In this document: in pieces, positions 9,974-20,100 of the stretch
Layout: every line of letters begins with the position of its first letter
Position numbering within the stretch: the first letter of the stretch is position 1
Notes under the pieces: generated by a model
Database searches by the model: none
What the model was told of the DNA's origin: nothing
The model's input: only the letters and a program-made list of their open reading frames with translations
Program-made: the position numbers and the translations under genes
DNA from: Paracoccus sp. MKU1
GTDB lineage: Bacteria; Pseudomonadota; Alphaproteobacteria; Rhodobacterales; Rhodobacteraceae
Direction of reading: 5' to 3'
DNA: 64,000 bases
Assembly (NCBI RefSeq): GCF_001447385.1
Contig: NZ_LLWQ01000064.1
Span: 1-64,000 of the forward strand

Positions 9974-12900
9974 TTAGGTCGCCACCGTCTGTGGCGAGGG
10001 CGAGACGGCAATCACCATTCCCCTCGTCATCAGAACGATGAGCCCGCGCTCGGCGCCGGTCATATCGAGATAGGCGCGGACCTGAGCCCGATAGTGGTCG
10101 AGCGTTTGAGCCTCGGGATTCACGTCGCTCTTCCAGTCGACAACCACGACGGGCCGGCCATCCTCGCCAATAGTCAGAGCGTCTGTGATCCCGGCCGTTG
10201 CGGTTTCTACGCCATCGGACGCCTGTGCGGCATAGACGGGAAATTCGGCCAGAAGGTCCGGCCGCAGGATCGCAATGTCGGGTAGGGCGAGGGTTTGCAC
10301 GACACAGGCGGCCAGTTCTTCAGCCGACAGCCCCGTCGCCGGGGCGGAGACCGGAGACCGGCCGAGGGCGTGGATGAGGTCGGCCGCCCGGTCGGTCAGG
10401 GCGGCTTCCGCCTCCGAGGTTTCGCCGGTCAGCACCTCTTCCATGAGCTTGTGGAGGATCAGCCCGCGCTCCCGGCCGCCTTGCACGAGGGCAGCGGCTT
10501 CCAGCTCGGGAGGCTGGTCGTCGGCCAACCCGGTCCAGATTGCGGCTTCTTCCTCCCGCAGCACGATCCCGGCGGCGTTTTCGTCGCGGCTGGGAGCAAG
10601 CCAGGTCAGCCGCGTCTGCGCGGCTGTGATGGTTTCGGCCTCGGCGGCGAAGGTCGCGCGCGTCTGGGTATTGTCCGTGCCCGCTCCTGCGGCCGTGAGG
10701 CCGGCAGGCAGATGGGAGGCGTCCAAGCCGGGCAGGTCGGCGAGCGACAGATCGACGAGACCGATCCAGGCGGATTTCGACGGCGTGGTGTCGAGCCGGG
10801 GGAGGACGAGAAGTTCGCGGGCGCGAGTGGCCGCGACATACCAGAGCCGGATGCGTTCGCGGTCCAGCTCTTCCTTTTCCGCTTGGCGCGCGGTTTCGTA
10901 GCCTTCGGGTGCGACGCCCAGGACCGGGCAATAGAAAGTCTCGGTCTGGCGGTCGATGACGGCGCTTTCGGGCGCCATGACGCCGGTCATGGTATTCACC
11001 GGAATGACGATCGGCCATTCCAGCCCCTTGGCCGCGTGCATGGTGAAGAGCGCGACCGCTTCCTCCTGCGCGTCGGGCCGTCCCTCGACGGCGCGCGCCT
11101 CGTCGGACCACGCTGCTGTCATCGCCTCGGCGAAGGCGCGCAGGCCGCGCACGGCGTAGCCGGTCGACAGGCTGAGATAGAGGTCGATGTTGGCGAGCGC
11201 GCGCTCGGCCTGGCCGCGATGGCGCTCGAGGAGGAGCGGGCGGACGCGCATCACGTCCACGGCCTGCGAGAGCAGTTCGTGCGGGGTCGTGCTGTTGCCG
11301 CGCCGGGAGAGCGATTGCAGCCGCTCGATGACCGCGCGCGCGAGTGAGTGCGTGATGACGGCCGGGTCGATGCTGAGATCCAGGCGCGGAATCCGATCCG
11401 GCTGTTCCTTCGAGCGCGGAAGTCCCCAGACGATGTCCAGCAGGTCTTCTTCGGTGAGGCCGACCAGAGGTCCGCGCAGCAGCGCGCCGAGCGCCAGCGT
11501 GTCGCGGCGATCGGCCAGGACGCGGGTCAGCGCAATTAGGTCCTGGATTTCCTGGCGGCGGAACAGCCCCTTGCCGGCTTGGGTCGCCACAGGGATGCCC
11601 CGGCGCTCCAGGGCTTCCTCATAGCGCCACAGCTCCGCGCCGGTCGGCGCCAGCAAGGCGATGTCGCCCGGCTGGCAGGGACGCTCCGCGCCGCTGCGAC
11701 GATCGATGATTGGGTGGCTTTCGATCAGTCGGGCGCACAGCTCGGCGATGGCGTCGGCTTCGGCGTCGCGCTGCTGTTCGGCGCTGGCCTTGCCGTTTTC
11801 GTCCGCTACCGCGATGTCGAGGGCCGCCACGCACAGGCCGCCTCGGTCGCTATGGAACGGGTCGAGAGCGGTGAAGCCCGGCTGCCCATCGGCCGAGAGC
11901 ACGGCCTCGAAGCGTTCGTTGACGAAGGTGAGGATCGAGGCGCAGGAGCGGAAATTGGTGGAGATCGACAGGAGACTGTCGGGGTCTTGGACGCGAAAGG
12001 CGTCGCGCGCCTGCACATAGGCGCCGACATCGGCGCCACGGAAGCGGTAGATTGCCTGCTTGGGATCGCCGACCAGGAAGAGCGCTCCCGGCCGGATCCG
12101 GAAGCGGGTCCAGTCGTCATTGCCTTCGACCGGCTCGCCGCAGAGCCGCCAGAAGATCTCGGTTTGCAGGGGATCTGTGTCCTGGAACTCATCGACGAGG
12201 ACATGAGCGAAACGCTGTCCCAGCGCGCGGCGAACCTCGTCATGGTCGCGCAGCATATCGCGCGCGGCGAAAATCAGATCGTCGAAGTCGAGCTGGGCGC
12301 TTGCGCGCTTGTGGTCGCGGTAGCGTTGCAGGACAGGACGCGCTTCTTCGATCAGCGCCGCCAGGGCCTGGCTGGCCGCAGCCTGAAGAAGCGAAATCCA
12401 GGCATCGCAGCAAGCGGTGTAATGAGCATCGGCGTCGTCGTTCAGCCGATCACCATCGGCTTTCGAGAGGCCAGCCTGTTTTGCAGCGGCGGCCCATTTG
12501 CCCTTCTTGCGATAGGAAGCGAAGGTGCCGGATTTGGTGCAAAGGTCGGGATGCGGCCGTGACGTCAGGAGTTGGACGAGGCCGGCGGGGGTTGCGGGAT
12601 CGGAGCCATTTGCCAACGCGGTCGCCATCTCGACCAGCCGTTCGACGATCACAACCGTTTCCGGCTCGGTCGTCCCTGTCCCATGCATGAAGCCCGCGAA
12701 ATCCGCCGCGGCCTGCCGGAACGCCGTCAGGCGGCCGTCAAGCGGGGATATGGGCGGCGCGGCGAGGGTACGGCGGCGGCGCAGATTTTCGGCAATCTTG
12801 TGAACGAGCGCCACGGTTTCGCCGGGGCTGTGCAACACCATCTCTGCGAGGATGCCGCCCTGGCCGCCGGACAGGCGCTCGCGCAACCAGCCATCAACAA

Positions 12901-13369
12901 TTTCGAGGAAGGTGAGATCGGCCTGATTGCGATCCATGACGCCGGCGCCGGGATCGATGTCGGCCTCCGCCGGATAGGGCTTGATCAGGCGCTGACAGAA
13001 GCCGTGGATGGTTGAACAGGTGATTTCGTCGATCGCGGTGCTTGCGGCGGCGAGATTATCGCGATGGGCCTGGGACAGGCCGTGGGGCAGCGCGACGCGC
13101 AGCTCGGTCGCGATCTTGCCGTCCGAGAGGTCGGCGACGAATTCGCGGACACGGGACAGCAGCTCGCTCGCGGCGAGTTCGGTAAAGGTGACGGCGGCAA
13201 TGGCGCGCGGCGAGACCCCTTCGGCAAGCATCGCGGCGATGCGCCCTGCCATGACGGCGGTCTTGCCCGAACCCGCGCCGGCCTCAACGAGGATCGACCG
13301 ATCATGGAGGCTGATCGCGTCGCGGCGCGCGCCGTCATCCTTCAGCACTGTGGACACTCTGCTCATCAT
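9974..13369 (-). CDS. AddA-like UvrD helicase with PD-(D/E)XK nuclease domain
   Basis: The 1131-residue protein has the SF1A architecture of AddA/RecB: Walker A AGAGSGKT at about 30-37, a DEFQDTDPLQ motif II near 400, VGDPKQAIYRFRGAD (motif III), and a C-terminal nuclease block at about 1060-1100 with GITDAL, VVVDWKSD and a QxxxY element. AddA homologues resect double-strand ends in the chromosome. This copy lies in a mobile-element operon with PLD and DUF6361 genes, so a role in degrading foreign DNA is plausible. The annotated start at 13369 (or the adjacent ATG at 13366) forms an ATGATGA overlap with the AddB-like stop; the upstream extension of the frame only overlaps that gene. Confidence 0.85.
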   Translation of the reverse strand: MMSRVSTVLKDDGARRDAISLHDRSILVEAGAGSGKTAVMAGRIAAMLAEGVSPRAIAAVTFTELAASELLSRVREFVADLSDGKIATELRVALPHGLSQAHRDNLAAASTAIDEITCSTIHGFCQRLIKPYPAEADIDPGAGVMDRNQADLTFLEIVDGWLRERLSGGQGGILAEMVLHSPGETVALVHKIAENLRRRRTLAAPPISPLDGRLTAFRQAAADFAGFMHGTGTTEPETVVIVERLVEMATALANGSDPATPAGLVQLLTSRPHPDLCTKSGTFASYRKKGKWAAAAKQAGLSKADGDRLNDDADAHYTACCDAWISLLQAAASQALAALIEEARPVLQRYRDHKRASAQLDFDDLIFAARDMLRDHDEVRRALGQRFAHVLVDEFQDTDPLQTEIFWRLCGEPVEGNDDWTRFRIRPGALFLVGDPKQAIYRFRGADVGAYVQARDAFRVQDPDSLLSISTNFRSCASILTFVNERFEAVLSADGQPGFTALDPFHSDRGGLCVAALDIAVADENGKASAEQQRDAEADAIAELCARLIESHPIIDRRSGAERPCQPGDIALLAPTGAELWRYEEALERRGIPVATQAGKGLFRRQEIQDLIALTRVLADRRDTLALGALLRGPLVGLTEEDLLDIVWGLPRSKEQPDRIPRLDLSIDPAVITHSLARAVIERLQSLSRRGNSTTPHELLSQAVDVMRVRPLLLERHRGQAERALANIDLYLSLSTGYAVRGLRAFAEAMTAAWSDEARAVEGRPDAQEEAVALFTMHAAKGLEWPIVIPVNTMTGVMAPESAVIDRQTETFYCPVLGVAPEGYETARQAEKEELDRERIRLWYVAATRARELLVLPRLDTTPSKSAWIGLVDLSLADLPGLDASHLPAGLTAAGAGTDNTQTRATFAAEAETITAAQTRLTWLAPSRDENAAGIVLREEEAAIWTGLADDQPPELEAAALVQGGRERGLILHKLMEEVLTGETSEAEAALTDRAADLIHALGRSPVSAPATGLSAEELAACVVQTLALPDIAILRPDLLAEFPVYAAQASDGVETATAGITDALTIGEDGRPVVVVDWKSDVNPEAQTLDHYRAQVRAYLDMTGAERGLIVLMTRGMVIAVSPSPQTVAT

Positions 13370-16020
13370 TCCGCCTCCCAGATCTGAGCGACTTCGCCCA
13401 GCCGCTCCGTCGCGGCCGGGAGTTTGCGTTTGCAATAGGTGGCGCTGGCGTTGGCCGGCAGGGCGAAGGCGAGGTCGTCATAGTCGCCGCCAGTGTCCGG
13501 CCCAGGCAGCGCCGCGCCGCTGGCGAGGCTGGCCCTCGCCGCGCGGAGATAGCCCGTGATTTCCGTGAGCACCGCCTCGGGATCATCGAGCTGGAGATCG
13601 ACCGGATCTCGCGGGTAGAGCAGCGAGGCGCTGATGGCGACGTCATCGCCAAGGAGCGCTTTCACCGCAAAGGCATAGAGGCAGCGCTGAAGCTCGCGCC
13701 CGCCGTTCAGCCGGATGTTTCCCTGCGGCGTCCGGCCCGTTTTGTAGTCGCGAACCAGCGCACGCTTGCCGTCGCCCGAAATGTCGAGCCGGTCGATATA
13801 GCCGGCGATATTGAAGCCGGTATCGGGAATCGTGACCGGCGCGGTCGCATCCCATGGGGCCTCCGCTTCGGATTTCGGTTCTGAGCCGCCGAACGGCACC
13901 TCGCCATAGGCGCGTGCGCCCGGCAAGGCGTCGTCCCCATAGGACAGGGCGCGGCCCGCCAGCGCGCGGGCGTCGTCGAGGGTGCGGCCCCAGATAACCG
14001 CCGGCGGAACAGGGCGTTCGCTTTCCCAATCGGCGGCGACGGTCTGCGCGGCTCGGGCCACTGCGATTTCGATCATGTCCGTGTCGGCAGATGCGAGCCC
14101 ACCCCCGATCTCGAGGTCGCGCAAGGCGCGGTCGAGAACCAAGTGGACGAGATCGCCGATTCCGAGCGCGTCGAGCACCAGCGGCTCGGCGCTGCTTTGC
14201 GGTTCGCGCCATCCGAACGCATAGATCCACACGAAAGTGAGCGGATTGCGTAGCAGACGGCGAAGCGAACTGGCCGACTGGGTGCGATCGAGAATGGCGA
14301 GAACGAGCGGATGGTCCGCGCGGACGAGCCCGTCATGGGGCGTGATCTCAGTCTGCCGCCAGTCGCGCCAGCAACCTTGCGCGCCGATCGCTTGCGGATC
14401 AGCGGCGAATTCCTGTGGCCGCGCCATAAGACGGTCGGTTTCGCTGAAGGCGTGGGCCGGCGTCGCGTTGCGGCGGAGGTAGGTTTCGGCGCCATGCCCG
14501 GCAAGCAATGGGCTGCGTCCCAGGAGACGGCCGTCGCTGTCGCGCCGGGCGCGCGAGAGAACGACAGCGCCAGCCGTCGTGGCGAGGATCGTCTTGAAAT
14601 CTCGGCGGTCGGCGAGGTTCACCGGAAGCGGATCGAGGACCGGGGTCGGGATGATGTGATCCGGGATCAAACGGTCCTCGGCGATCCCGCGTGGCCAGCG
14701 CGAGGAATTGAGGCCCAGCAGCCGCACGAAACGGCGGGGGGATGCCGCGAGCGCGCTGGCCGGCATCCAGGCGACGGAGACGCAGGCTTCCAGTCCGTCG
14801 TCCTGTTTCAAGATTTCCAGCGTTGCGTCGATCGAGGCGGCAGGCCCGGCGAGCAGTGCCTTGCGCCAGATTGCGTGCGCTCGGCCCTTGAGGAAGGCTT
14901 CACCGATCTCCGCCGCTGCGTCCGATCCTTTCGCCAGAATCTCAACCGCCGAGCGCAGTGTCGGCGCGTGGTTTGCGCCATCGGGCCAGTCGTCTGGCGT
15001 CAGCCTGGCCAGTAGGCGGTTCCAGGCGCTCGGCGTAGAGAGAGGAGCGTCTGTCGGCAGGACGCGCAACCAGCCTTCGGGCAGGGCCTCGAAAGGCCCG
15101 CCGTCCCGGCACAGCGCCGCGAGGCGGCGCAGGCGCGATTGCGACAGGCCGCGAACGACGATGTCGGCCAGCGCTGCGGCCGCCTGGCCCTCGCGCGTGG
15201 CGACGGTTCGGACGCCATGAACGAAGTGCAGGTCGATATTGGCGTCGGCGCGCAGGGCGAGGAAGTGATCATCATAATCTGCGGGCGACGCGGTCGCGAG
15301 GGCGATTTCCGAAGGCGATACGCCCGAGGCGAGGAGGCTTCGCACCCAGCGCATCGCCTCGATGGCCTCGTGATAGGCCGTTGCGGCGCTCACGGCGCGA
15401 ATTTCCGGCGTGTGTGCCGGCGAGCGCGATATGGTGACGCCCGTGCTTTCGAGCCATGTGGGGACGCTCCTTGGGCCGGCCGTCCACTGCACGGGGATAT
15501 GTGCGGTGAGGGCTGCGAGCAGCGGCCTCCAGCAGGGCGAGAGTTCGGTAAGGCCGACGATCTCAATCGGGCCGAGGACGGTCGGTGCGTGACCGATGCG
15601 GGCGATCGCGGCAGTGACGATGTCGAGAGGCCGCATCATGCCGGGCGGAAGCTGATCGAGGACGGCCGTTTCGAGGCGCGCAATCGCGGCGAGTCGGGGA
15701 TGAGCGGCCGCGTGTGCGGCAAGGTTGATGCCCGCGCGCCAGGCTTTGCGGAGCGTATCGACTGCCGCGTCGATCATGCCGGGGAGGATTTTGATGCTCT
15801 CCAGTTCTCCCATCTGGGTCGCCGGCAAGGCCGCCTGAATGGCCGCGCGCAGGTTCTCGTCGTCAATCGGTCGGGCGAAGCCGCCGGCCAGCCGGACGAC
15901 CGCCTGCTCGAAGGACATGACCTGCAGTCCGTGACGCGCGTTCCGGGCCGCCGCCAGCCGGCTTTCCCGCATGGCGAGGCGGCCATGAATGACCAGCGTG
16001 GATCGACTCGGGATGGTCAT
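13366..16020 (-). CDS. AddB-like subunit with PD-(D/E)XK nuclease domain
   Basis: The 884-residue protein is paired with the AddA-like gene as in AddAB nucleases. A C-terminal nuclease block at about 740-790 shows GYIDRLD, LVRDYKTG and a QxxLYAF element (RecB-type nuclease). The N terminus (TLVIHGRLAMRESRLAA) corresponds to the helicase lobe but has no GxGKT loop, as in RecC-like inactivated helicases. The start at 16020 was chosen because AAGGAGAG precedes it; the longer frame to 16152 would enter the divergent promoter. It is the first gene of the leftward operon, facing the WYL regulator. Some AddB proteins bind an iron-sulphur cluster; I cannot identify a convincing four-cysteine set here. 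Confidence 0.8.
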   Translation of the reverse strand: MTIPSRSTLVIHGRLAMRESRLAAARNARHGLQVMSFEQAVVRLAGGFARPIDDENLRAAIQAALPATQMGELESIKILPGMIDAAVDTLRKAWRAGINLAAHAAAHPRLAAIARLETAVLDQLPPGMMRPLDIVTAAIARIGHAPTVLGPIEIVGLTELSPCWRPLLAALTAHIPVQWTAGPRSVPTWLESTGVTISRSPAHTPEIRAVSAATAYHEAIEAMRWVRSLLASGVSPSEIALATASPADYDDHFLALRADANIDLHFVHGVRTVATREGQAAAALADIVVRGLSQSRLRRLAALCRDGGPFEALPEGWLRVLPTDAPLSTPSAWNRLLARLTPDDWPDGANHAPTLRSAVEILAKGSDAAAEIGEAFLKGRAHAIWRKALLAGPAASIDATLEILKQDDGLEACVSVAWMPASALAASPRRFVRLLGLNSSRWPRGIAEDRLIPDHIIPTPVLDPLPVNLADRRDFKTILATTAGAVVLSRARRDSDGRLLGRSPLLAGHGAETYLRRNATPAHAFSETDRLMARPQEFAADPQAIGAQGCWRDWRQTEITPHDGLVRADHPLVLAILDRTQSASSLRRLLRNPLTFVWIYAFGWREPQSSAEPLVLDALGIGDLVHLVLDRALRDLEIGGGLASADTDMIEIAVARAAQTVAADWESERPVPPAVIWGRTLDDARALAGRALSYGDDALPGARAYGEVPFGGSEPKSEAEAPWDATAPVTIPDTGFNIAGYIDRLDISGDGKRALVRDYKTGRTPQGNIRLNGGRELQRCLYAFAVKALLGDDVAISASLLYPRDPVDLQLDDPEAVLTEITGYLRAARASLASGAALPGPDTGGDYDDLAFALPANASATYCKRKLPAATERLGEVAQIWEAE

Positions 16021-16147
16021 GGCCGCTCTCCTTCCGGTTGCTGTATTGCCCGGGCGCGGAGTTATCGCTGGGACCACTGTCGGTTGGCCGGTCATCTCGC
16101 GTTTCGAGTTGTGCCGCTGCATGACTTGCCCCGCCCATGTCCAATCG

Positions 16148-16206
16148 CCCATTGACGGGCGCCCTTAATGGGAATAATAATTACACGCACTTCATCGTGG
16201 TGTCCA
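16148..16206. promoter_or_regulatory. Divergent promoter with inverted-repeat operator between the two defence operons
   Basis: The 221-base gap between the AddB-like and WYL genes contains an AT-rich island. On the plus strand TTGACG (16152-16157) and TAATAA (16175-16180) are separated by 17 bases, a good sigma-70 pair for the WYL gene 62 bases downstream. An inverted repeat CCCATT (16148-16153) / AATGGG (16167-16172) overlaps the -35 and spacer, where a repressor would block polymerase. On the minus strand TGGACA (16206-16201) is a possible -35 for the leftward operon, but I find no good -10 at normal spacing. WYL/BrxR-type regulators of defence loci commonly repress their own promoter through such repeats. 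Confidence 0.5.
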
Positions 16207-16241
16207 TATAGTTTTTATCCTCACTTACGAAACGGGAAGCA

Positions 16242-17126
16242 ATGGCAGAGGCTGCAACGGCGCTGAAATGGGGGGTGGAGCGCCGACTCGAATTCATCGA
16301 GTTCCGGCTGTTCTGGGAGGGCTCGATCAACCGCGCCGACCTCGTGGAGGTGTTTGGTGTGTCGGTTCCGCAGGCGTCGAAGGATCTGACGCTCTACCAA
16401 GAGCGGGCGCCAGGGAACATGGAATATGACACGCGCGCCAAGCGCTACGTCGCGGCCGAGAAGTTCATGCTGCGCTTTCTCGATCCCGACCCTTACGTCT
16501 ATCTCGCGCAGCTTCGTTCGGTCGCTGAAGGCGCTGTGCCATCTCATGATTCCTGGATCGCCGCGCTCCCCAGCGCCGACGTCGCACTGACTCCCAGGCG
16601 AGACATCGACATAGAGGTTCTGCGCAAGATGCTCGACGCGAGCCGTGAGGGGCACTCCGTCGAGATCTTCTATCAGTCGATGAACAAGGCGCGGCCGGAC
16701 CCTATCTGGCGGCGCATCACCCCTCATGCCTTCGGCTACGATGGCTTCCGTTGGCATGTCCGGGCCTATTGCCACCTCGAACACAAGTTCAAGGATTTCC
16801 TGCTGCCGCGCATTCTGGAGGTAGGTGCGAAGGGTGAGCCGGGCGAGCCCGGCGAGCGGGATTGGCTCTGGAACAACTATTTCGACGTTATCATAGGTCC
16901 GCATCCAGCGCTCACCGCAAGCCAGAAGAAGGTCGTCGCCAAGGATTATGGGCTCGATTACGGTAACGGCGTGCTGACGGTTCGTTATGCAATGCTCTTC
17001 TATGTTTTGAAGCGTCTTGGTTTGCTTGGTGACGCTGCAAAGCAGAGCGCCCATACCCAGCATATTGTGACAATAAACCGCAAGGAAACTGAAGCCGCAC
17101 TTGAGAAGGCGGAGTTTCAGCTATGA
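16242..17126 (+). CDS. WYL-domain (BrxR/CapW-like) transcriptional regulator
   Basis: The 294-residue protein has an N-terminal winged helix-turn-helix (about 13-60, with VFGVSVPQASKDLTLYQ as recognition region), a WYL-like domain at about 140-200 (FYQSMNKARPDPIWRRITPHAFGY... RWHVRAYC) and a C-terminal WCX-like dimerisation region. This layout is that of the BrxR/CapW family, which regulate BREX, CBASS and other defence loci and may sense nucleic-acid ligands. It lies between two divergent defence-like operons and is followed 22 bases later by the SNF2 gene, so it could control both. Autorepression is an inference from the inverted repeat upstream. Confidence 0.85.
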   Translation: MAEAATALKWGVERRLEFIEFRLFWEGSINRADLVEVFGVSVPQASKDLTLYQERAPGNMEYDTRAKRYVAAEKFMLRFLDPDPYVYLAQLRSVAEGAVPSHDSWIAALPSADVALTPRRDIDIEVLRKMLDASREGHSVEIFYQSMNKARPDPIWRRITPHAFGYDGFRWHVRAYCHLEHKFKDFLLPRILEVGAKGEPGEPGERDWLWNNYFDVIIGPHPALTASQKKVVAKDYGLDYGNGVLTVRYAMLFYVLKRLGLLGDAAKQSAHTQHIVTINRKETEAALEKAEFQL

Positions 17127-17148
17127 ACGAATCGGGAGGCGCTGACTG

Positions 17149-20100
17149 ATGGGGGCAAGGCTTGAAGAGATAAAGAACGGCGCATCCGTGCGAGGCGTTG
17201 CCTCGGCACAGGCCGTGCATGTCATTTCGGTCGATTGGATCGGCGATCAGGCGGTCAGCGTCGTCTTCCGCGATCACAACGGCGCGGTGGCGGAGGCGGT
17301 TCTTTATCGCGACGACGAGCACCGTCTGGAGATCGAACAGAACGGCCGGCCCTGGTCGTTCGACGCGGACGGTGCGTTGCTGCGTCTGGTGACGGAAGCC
17401 AACCGCATCAAGTTGGCGCACTATTTCGATCCGTATCTCGCCATCCACACCAGCCTGGTCGACCCGCTGCCGCACCAGATCTCTGCCGTTTATGGCGAGA
17501 TGCTGCCGCGGCAGCCGCTTCGCTTCCTCCTTGCCGACGATCCCGGCGCCGGCAAGACGATTATGGCCGGGCTATTGATGAAGGAACTGATCGCCCGTAG
17601 CGATCTGGAGCGATGCCTCGTTGTCGCGCCGGGCGGCCTGGTCGAGCAGTGGCAGGACGAACTCGGCCAGAAGTTCAATCTTGAATTCGATATCCTCTCC
17701 CGCGACATGATCGAGAACTCGCGGTCGGGCAATCCGTTCAGCGACCGGGATCGGCTGATCGTCCGTCTCGACGTGCTGGCGCGCAACGAGGAGCTTCAGG
17801 AGAAGCTCATGAGCGCGCGCGAATGGGACCTGATCATCTGCGACGAGGCGCATCGCATGTCGGCCACCTATTTTGGTGGCGAGGTCAAATATACGCGCCG
17901 CTATCAGGTCGGTCAGAAGCTCGGCCAAGTCTGCCGGCATCTGCTGCTGATGTCGGCGACGCCGCACAATGGCAAGGAAGAGGATTTCCAGCTTTTCATG
18001 GCGTTGCTCGACGGTGATCGGTTTGAGGGCCGGTTCCGGGATGGCGTCCACTATGCCGATACCGAAGACATGATGAGGCGGCTGACCAAGGAGGAACTGC
18101 TGAAGTTCGATGGCCGGCCGCTCTTCCCGGAACGGCGGGCGCGCACCGTCAAATATCAGCTCTCGGAAGGGGAGGCCGCGCTCTACACCGCCGTCACCGA
18201 ATATGTGCGCACTGAGATGAACCGCGTGCAGCGGTTCGCCGAAGGCGATGGGAAGAAGCGCAATAATGTCGGCTTCGCCTTGCAGATTCTCCAGCGGCGT
18301 CTCGCATCGTCGCCGGCCGCCATTTACCAGTCCCTCAAGCGACGGCGCGAACGGCTAGAAAACGAGCTGGGTGAGGCGCGCCTTGCCGCCAAGGGCCGCC
18401 GGGCGGGCATGGGTGAGCCGGCGATCAACGCCGATATGCTGCGCAATATCGAGGAATATGGCCAGGAGGAGATCGACGAGCTTGAGGATCTGATCTCGAC
18501 GGGCGCGACGACGGCCGAGACGGTTGAGCAGCTCGCGTTGGAAGTTGAGACGCTGAAGGGCCTGGAGACGATGGCGCTCGGCGTGCTGCGCTCCGGCGTG
18601 GATACGAAGTGGAGCCAGCTCAATCGTATCCTCGACGACGATCTCATGATTGATTCCGCCGGCAATCGCCGCAAGCTGATCATCTTCACCGAACCCAAGG
18701 ACACGTTGCACTACCTGCTCGACAAGGTGCGGGCGCGGCTTGGAAATCCCGAGGCCGTGGAAGTGATCCACGGCGGGGTGTCGCGCGAAGAGCGACGCAA
18801 GGTCGTCGAGCGCTTCATGCAGGATAAGGACATGCTGGTCCTCATCGCCAACGACGCGGCGGGCGAGGGCGTGAACCTTCAGCGCGGCCACCTCATGGTC
18901 AATTACGACTTGCCGTGGAATCCCAACAAGATCGAGCAGCGGTTCGGCCGTATCCACCGCATCGGCCAGACCGAGGTTTGTCATCTTTGGAATCTGGTCG
19001 CGGCCGACACGCGCGAGGGTGAGGTTTATGCCCGTCTGCTTGAGAAGCTGGAGGCAGCACGCGAGGCGCTGGGCGGCCGTGTCTATGACGTGCTCGGCGA
19101 ATTGTTCGACGGCGTGGCGCTCAAGGATCTGCTGTTTGAGGCGATCCAGTATGGCGAGAAGGAAGAGGTAAAGGCGCGTCTGTTCCAGCAAGTCGATGGC
19201 GCGGTCGATCAGGCACATCTGCTCGAATTGTTGCGTCGCCGCGCTCTGACCAACGACACCATGCCGGAGGGCAGGGTCGAGGAGTTGCGGCTTGAAATGG
19301 AACGCGCCGACGCACTGCGTCTCCAGCCGCACCACGTCCAGAGCTTCTTCGTCGAGGCGTTCCAGCATCTGGGCGGTCGCATCAAGCGCCGCGAGGAGGG
19401 GCGCTGGGAGATCGCCCATGTGCCTGTGCGCATCCGCGAGCGGGATCGTCAGATCGGGACCGGCGCGCCGATCCAGACGCAATATGAGCGGATCTGCTTC
19501 GAGAAGGACAAGATCAACCAGCAGCCGGTCGCTGCCTTCGTTTGCCCCGGCCATCCACTGCTCGAAGCTGTCATCAGTCTGATACGCGAACAGTATGAGC
19601 AGATCATGCGCCAAGGCGCGATTCTGGTGGATGATACCGATGCCGGCGATGCGCTGTCGGCGATCTTTCTGCTGGAGCACATCGTCCAGGATGGCCGCGT
19701 CACCAGCGCCGGCAAGCCGCATGTGATTTCGCAGCGGCTCCAGTTTGCCGCGATCGACAAGGCCGGAAGCACCGTCAACGCCGGTATCGCTCCGCACTTG
19801 AACCTGCGCCCTGCCACGGCGGAGGAGGTCGACAGCGTGCGCGACCTTCTGGACGAGAGCTGGCTGAGCACCGACCTGGAGAAGGCCGCGATCCGGTTTG
19901 CGACGGTCGAATTGGCCCAAGGCCATGTCGCCGAGGTCAAGGCACGGCGGCTACCGGAGATCGAAAAGGTCGAGCAGGAAGTTCGCGCGCGGCTGAAAAA
20001 GGAGATCAATTACTGGGACTCGCGCGCCTTCGAGCTGAAGGAGGAGGAGCGCGCCGGCAAGAAGACGCGGGTGAACTGGCAGAACGCGCAGCGCAGGGCC

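Noticed and set aside
8664-9977. 437-codon plus-strand frame opposite the SF2 helicase
   Set aside because: It mirrors the helicase gene codon for codon and shows no motif of its own; the helicase frame contains all canonical SF2 motifs.
9974-16020. Annotating the AddA/AddB-like pair as the host's chromosomal recombination genes
   Set aside because: They lie in an operon with PLD and DUF6361 genes next to conjugation genes, not in the usual chromosomal addBA setting, and the AddB-like N terminus lacks a P-loop. Phylogeny would be needed for certainty.
18355-19926. 523-codon minus-strand frame inside the SNF2 gene
   Set aside because: Shadow of the SNF2 coding frame; no start signals and arginine/leucine-rich composition typical of antisense frames.
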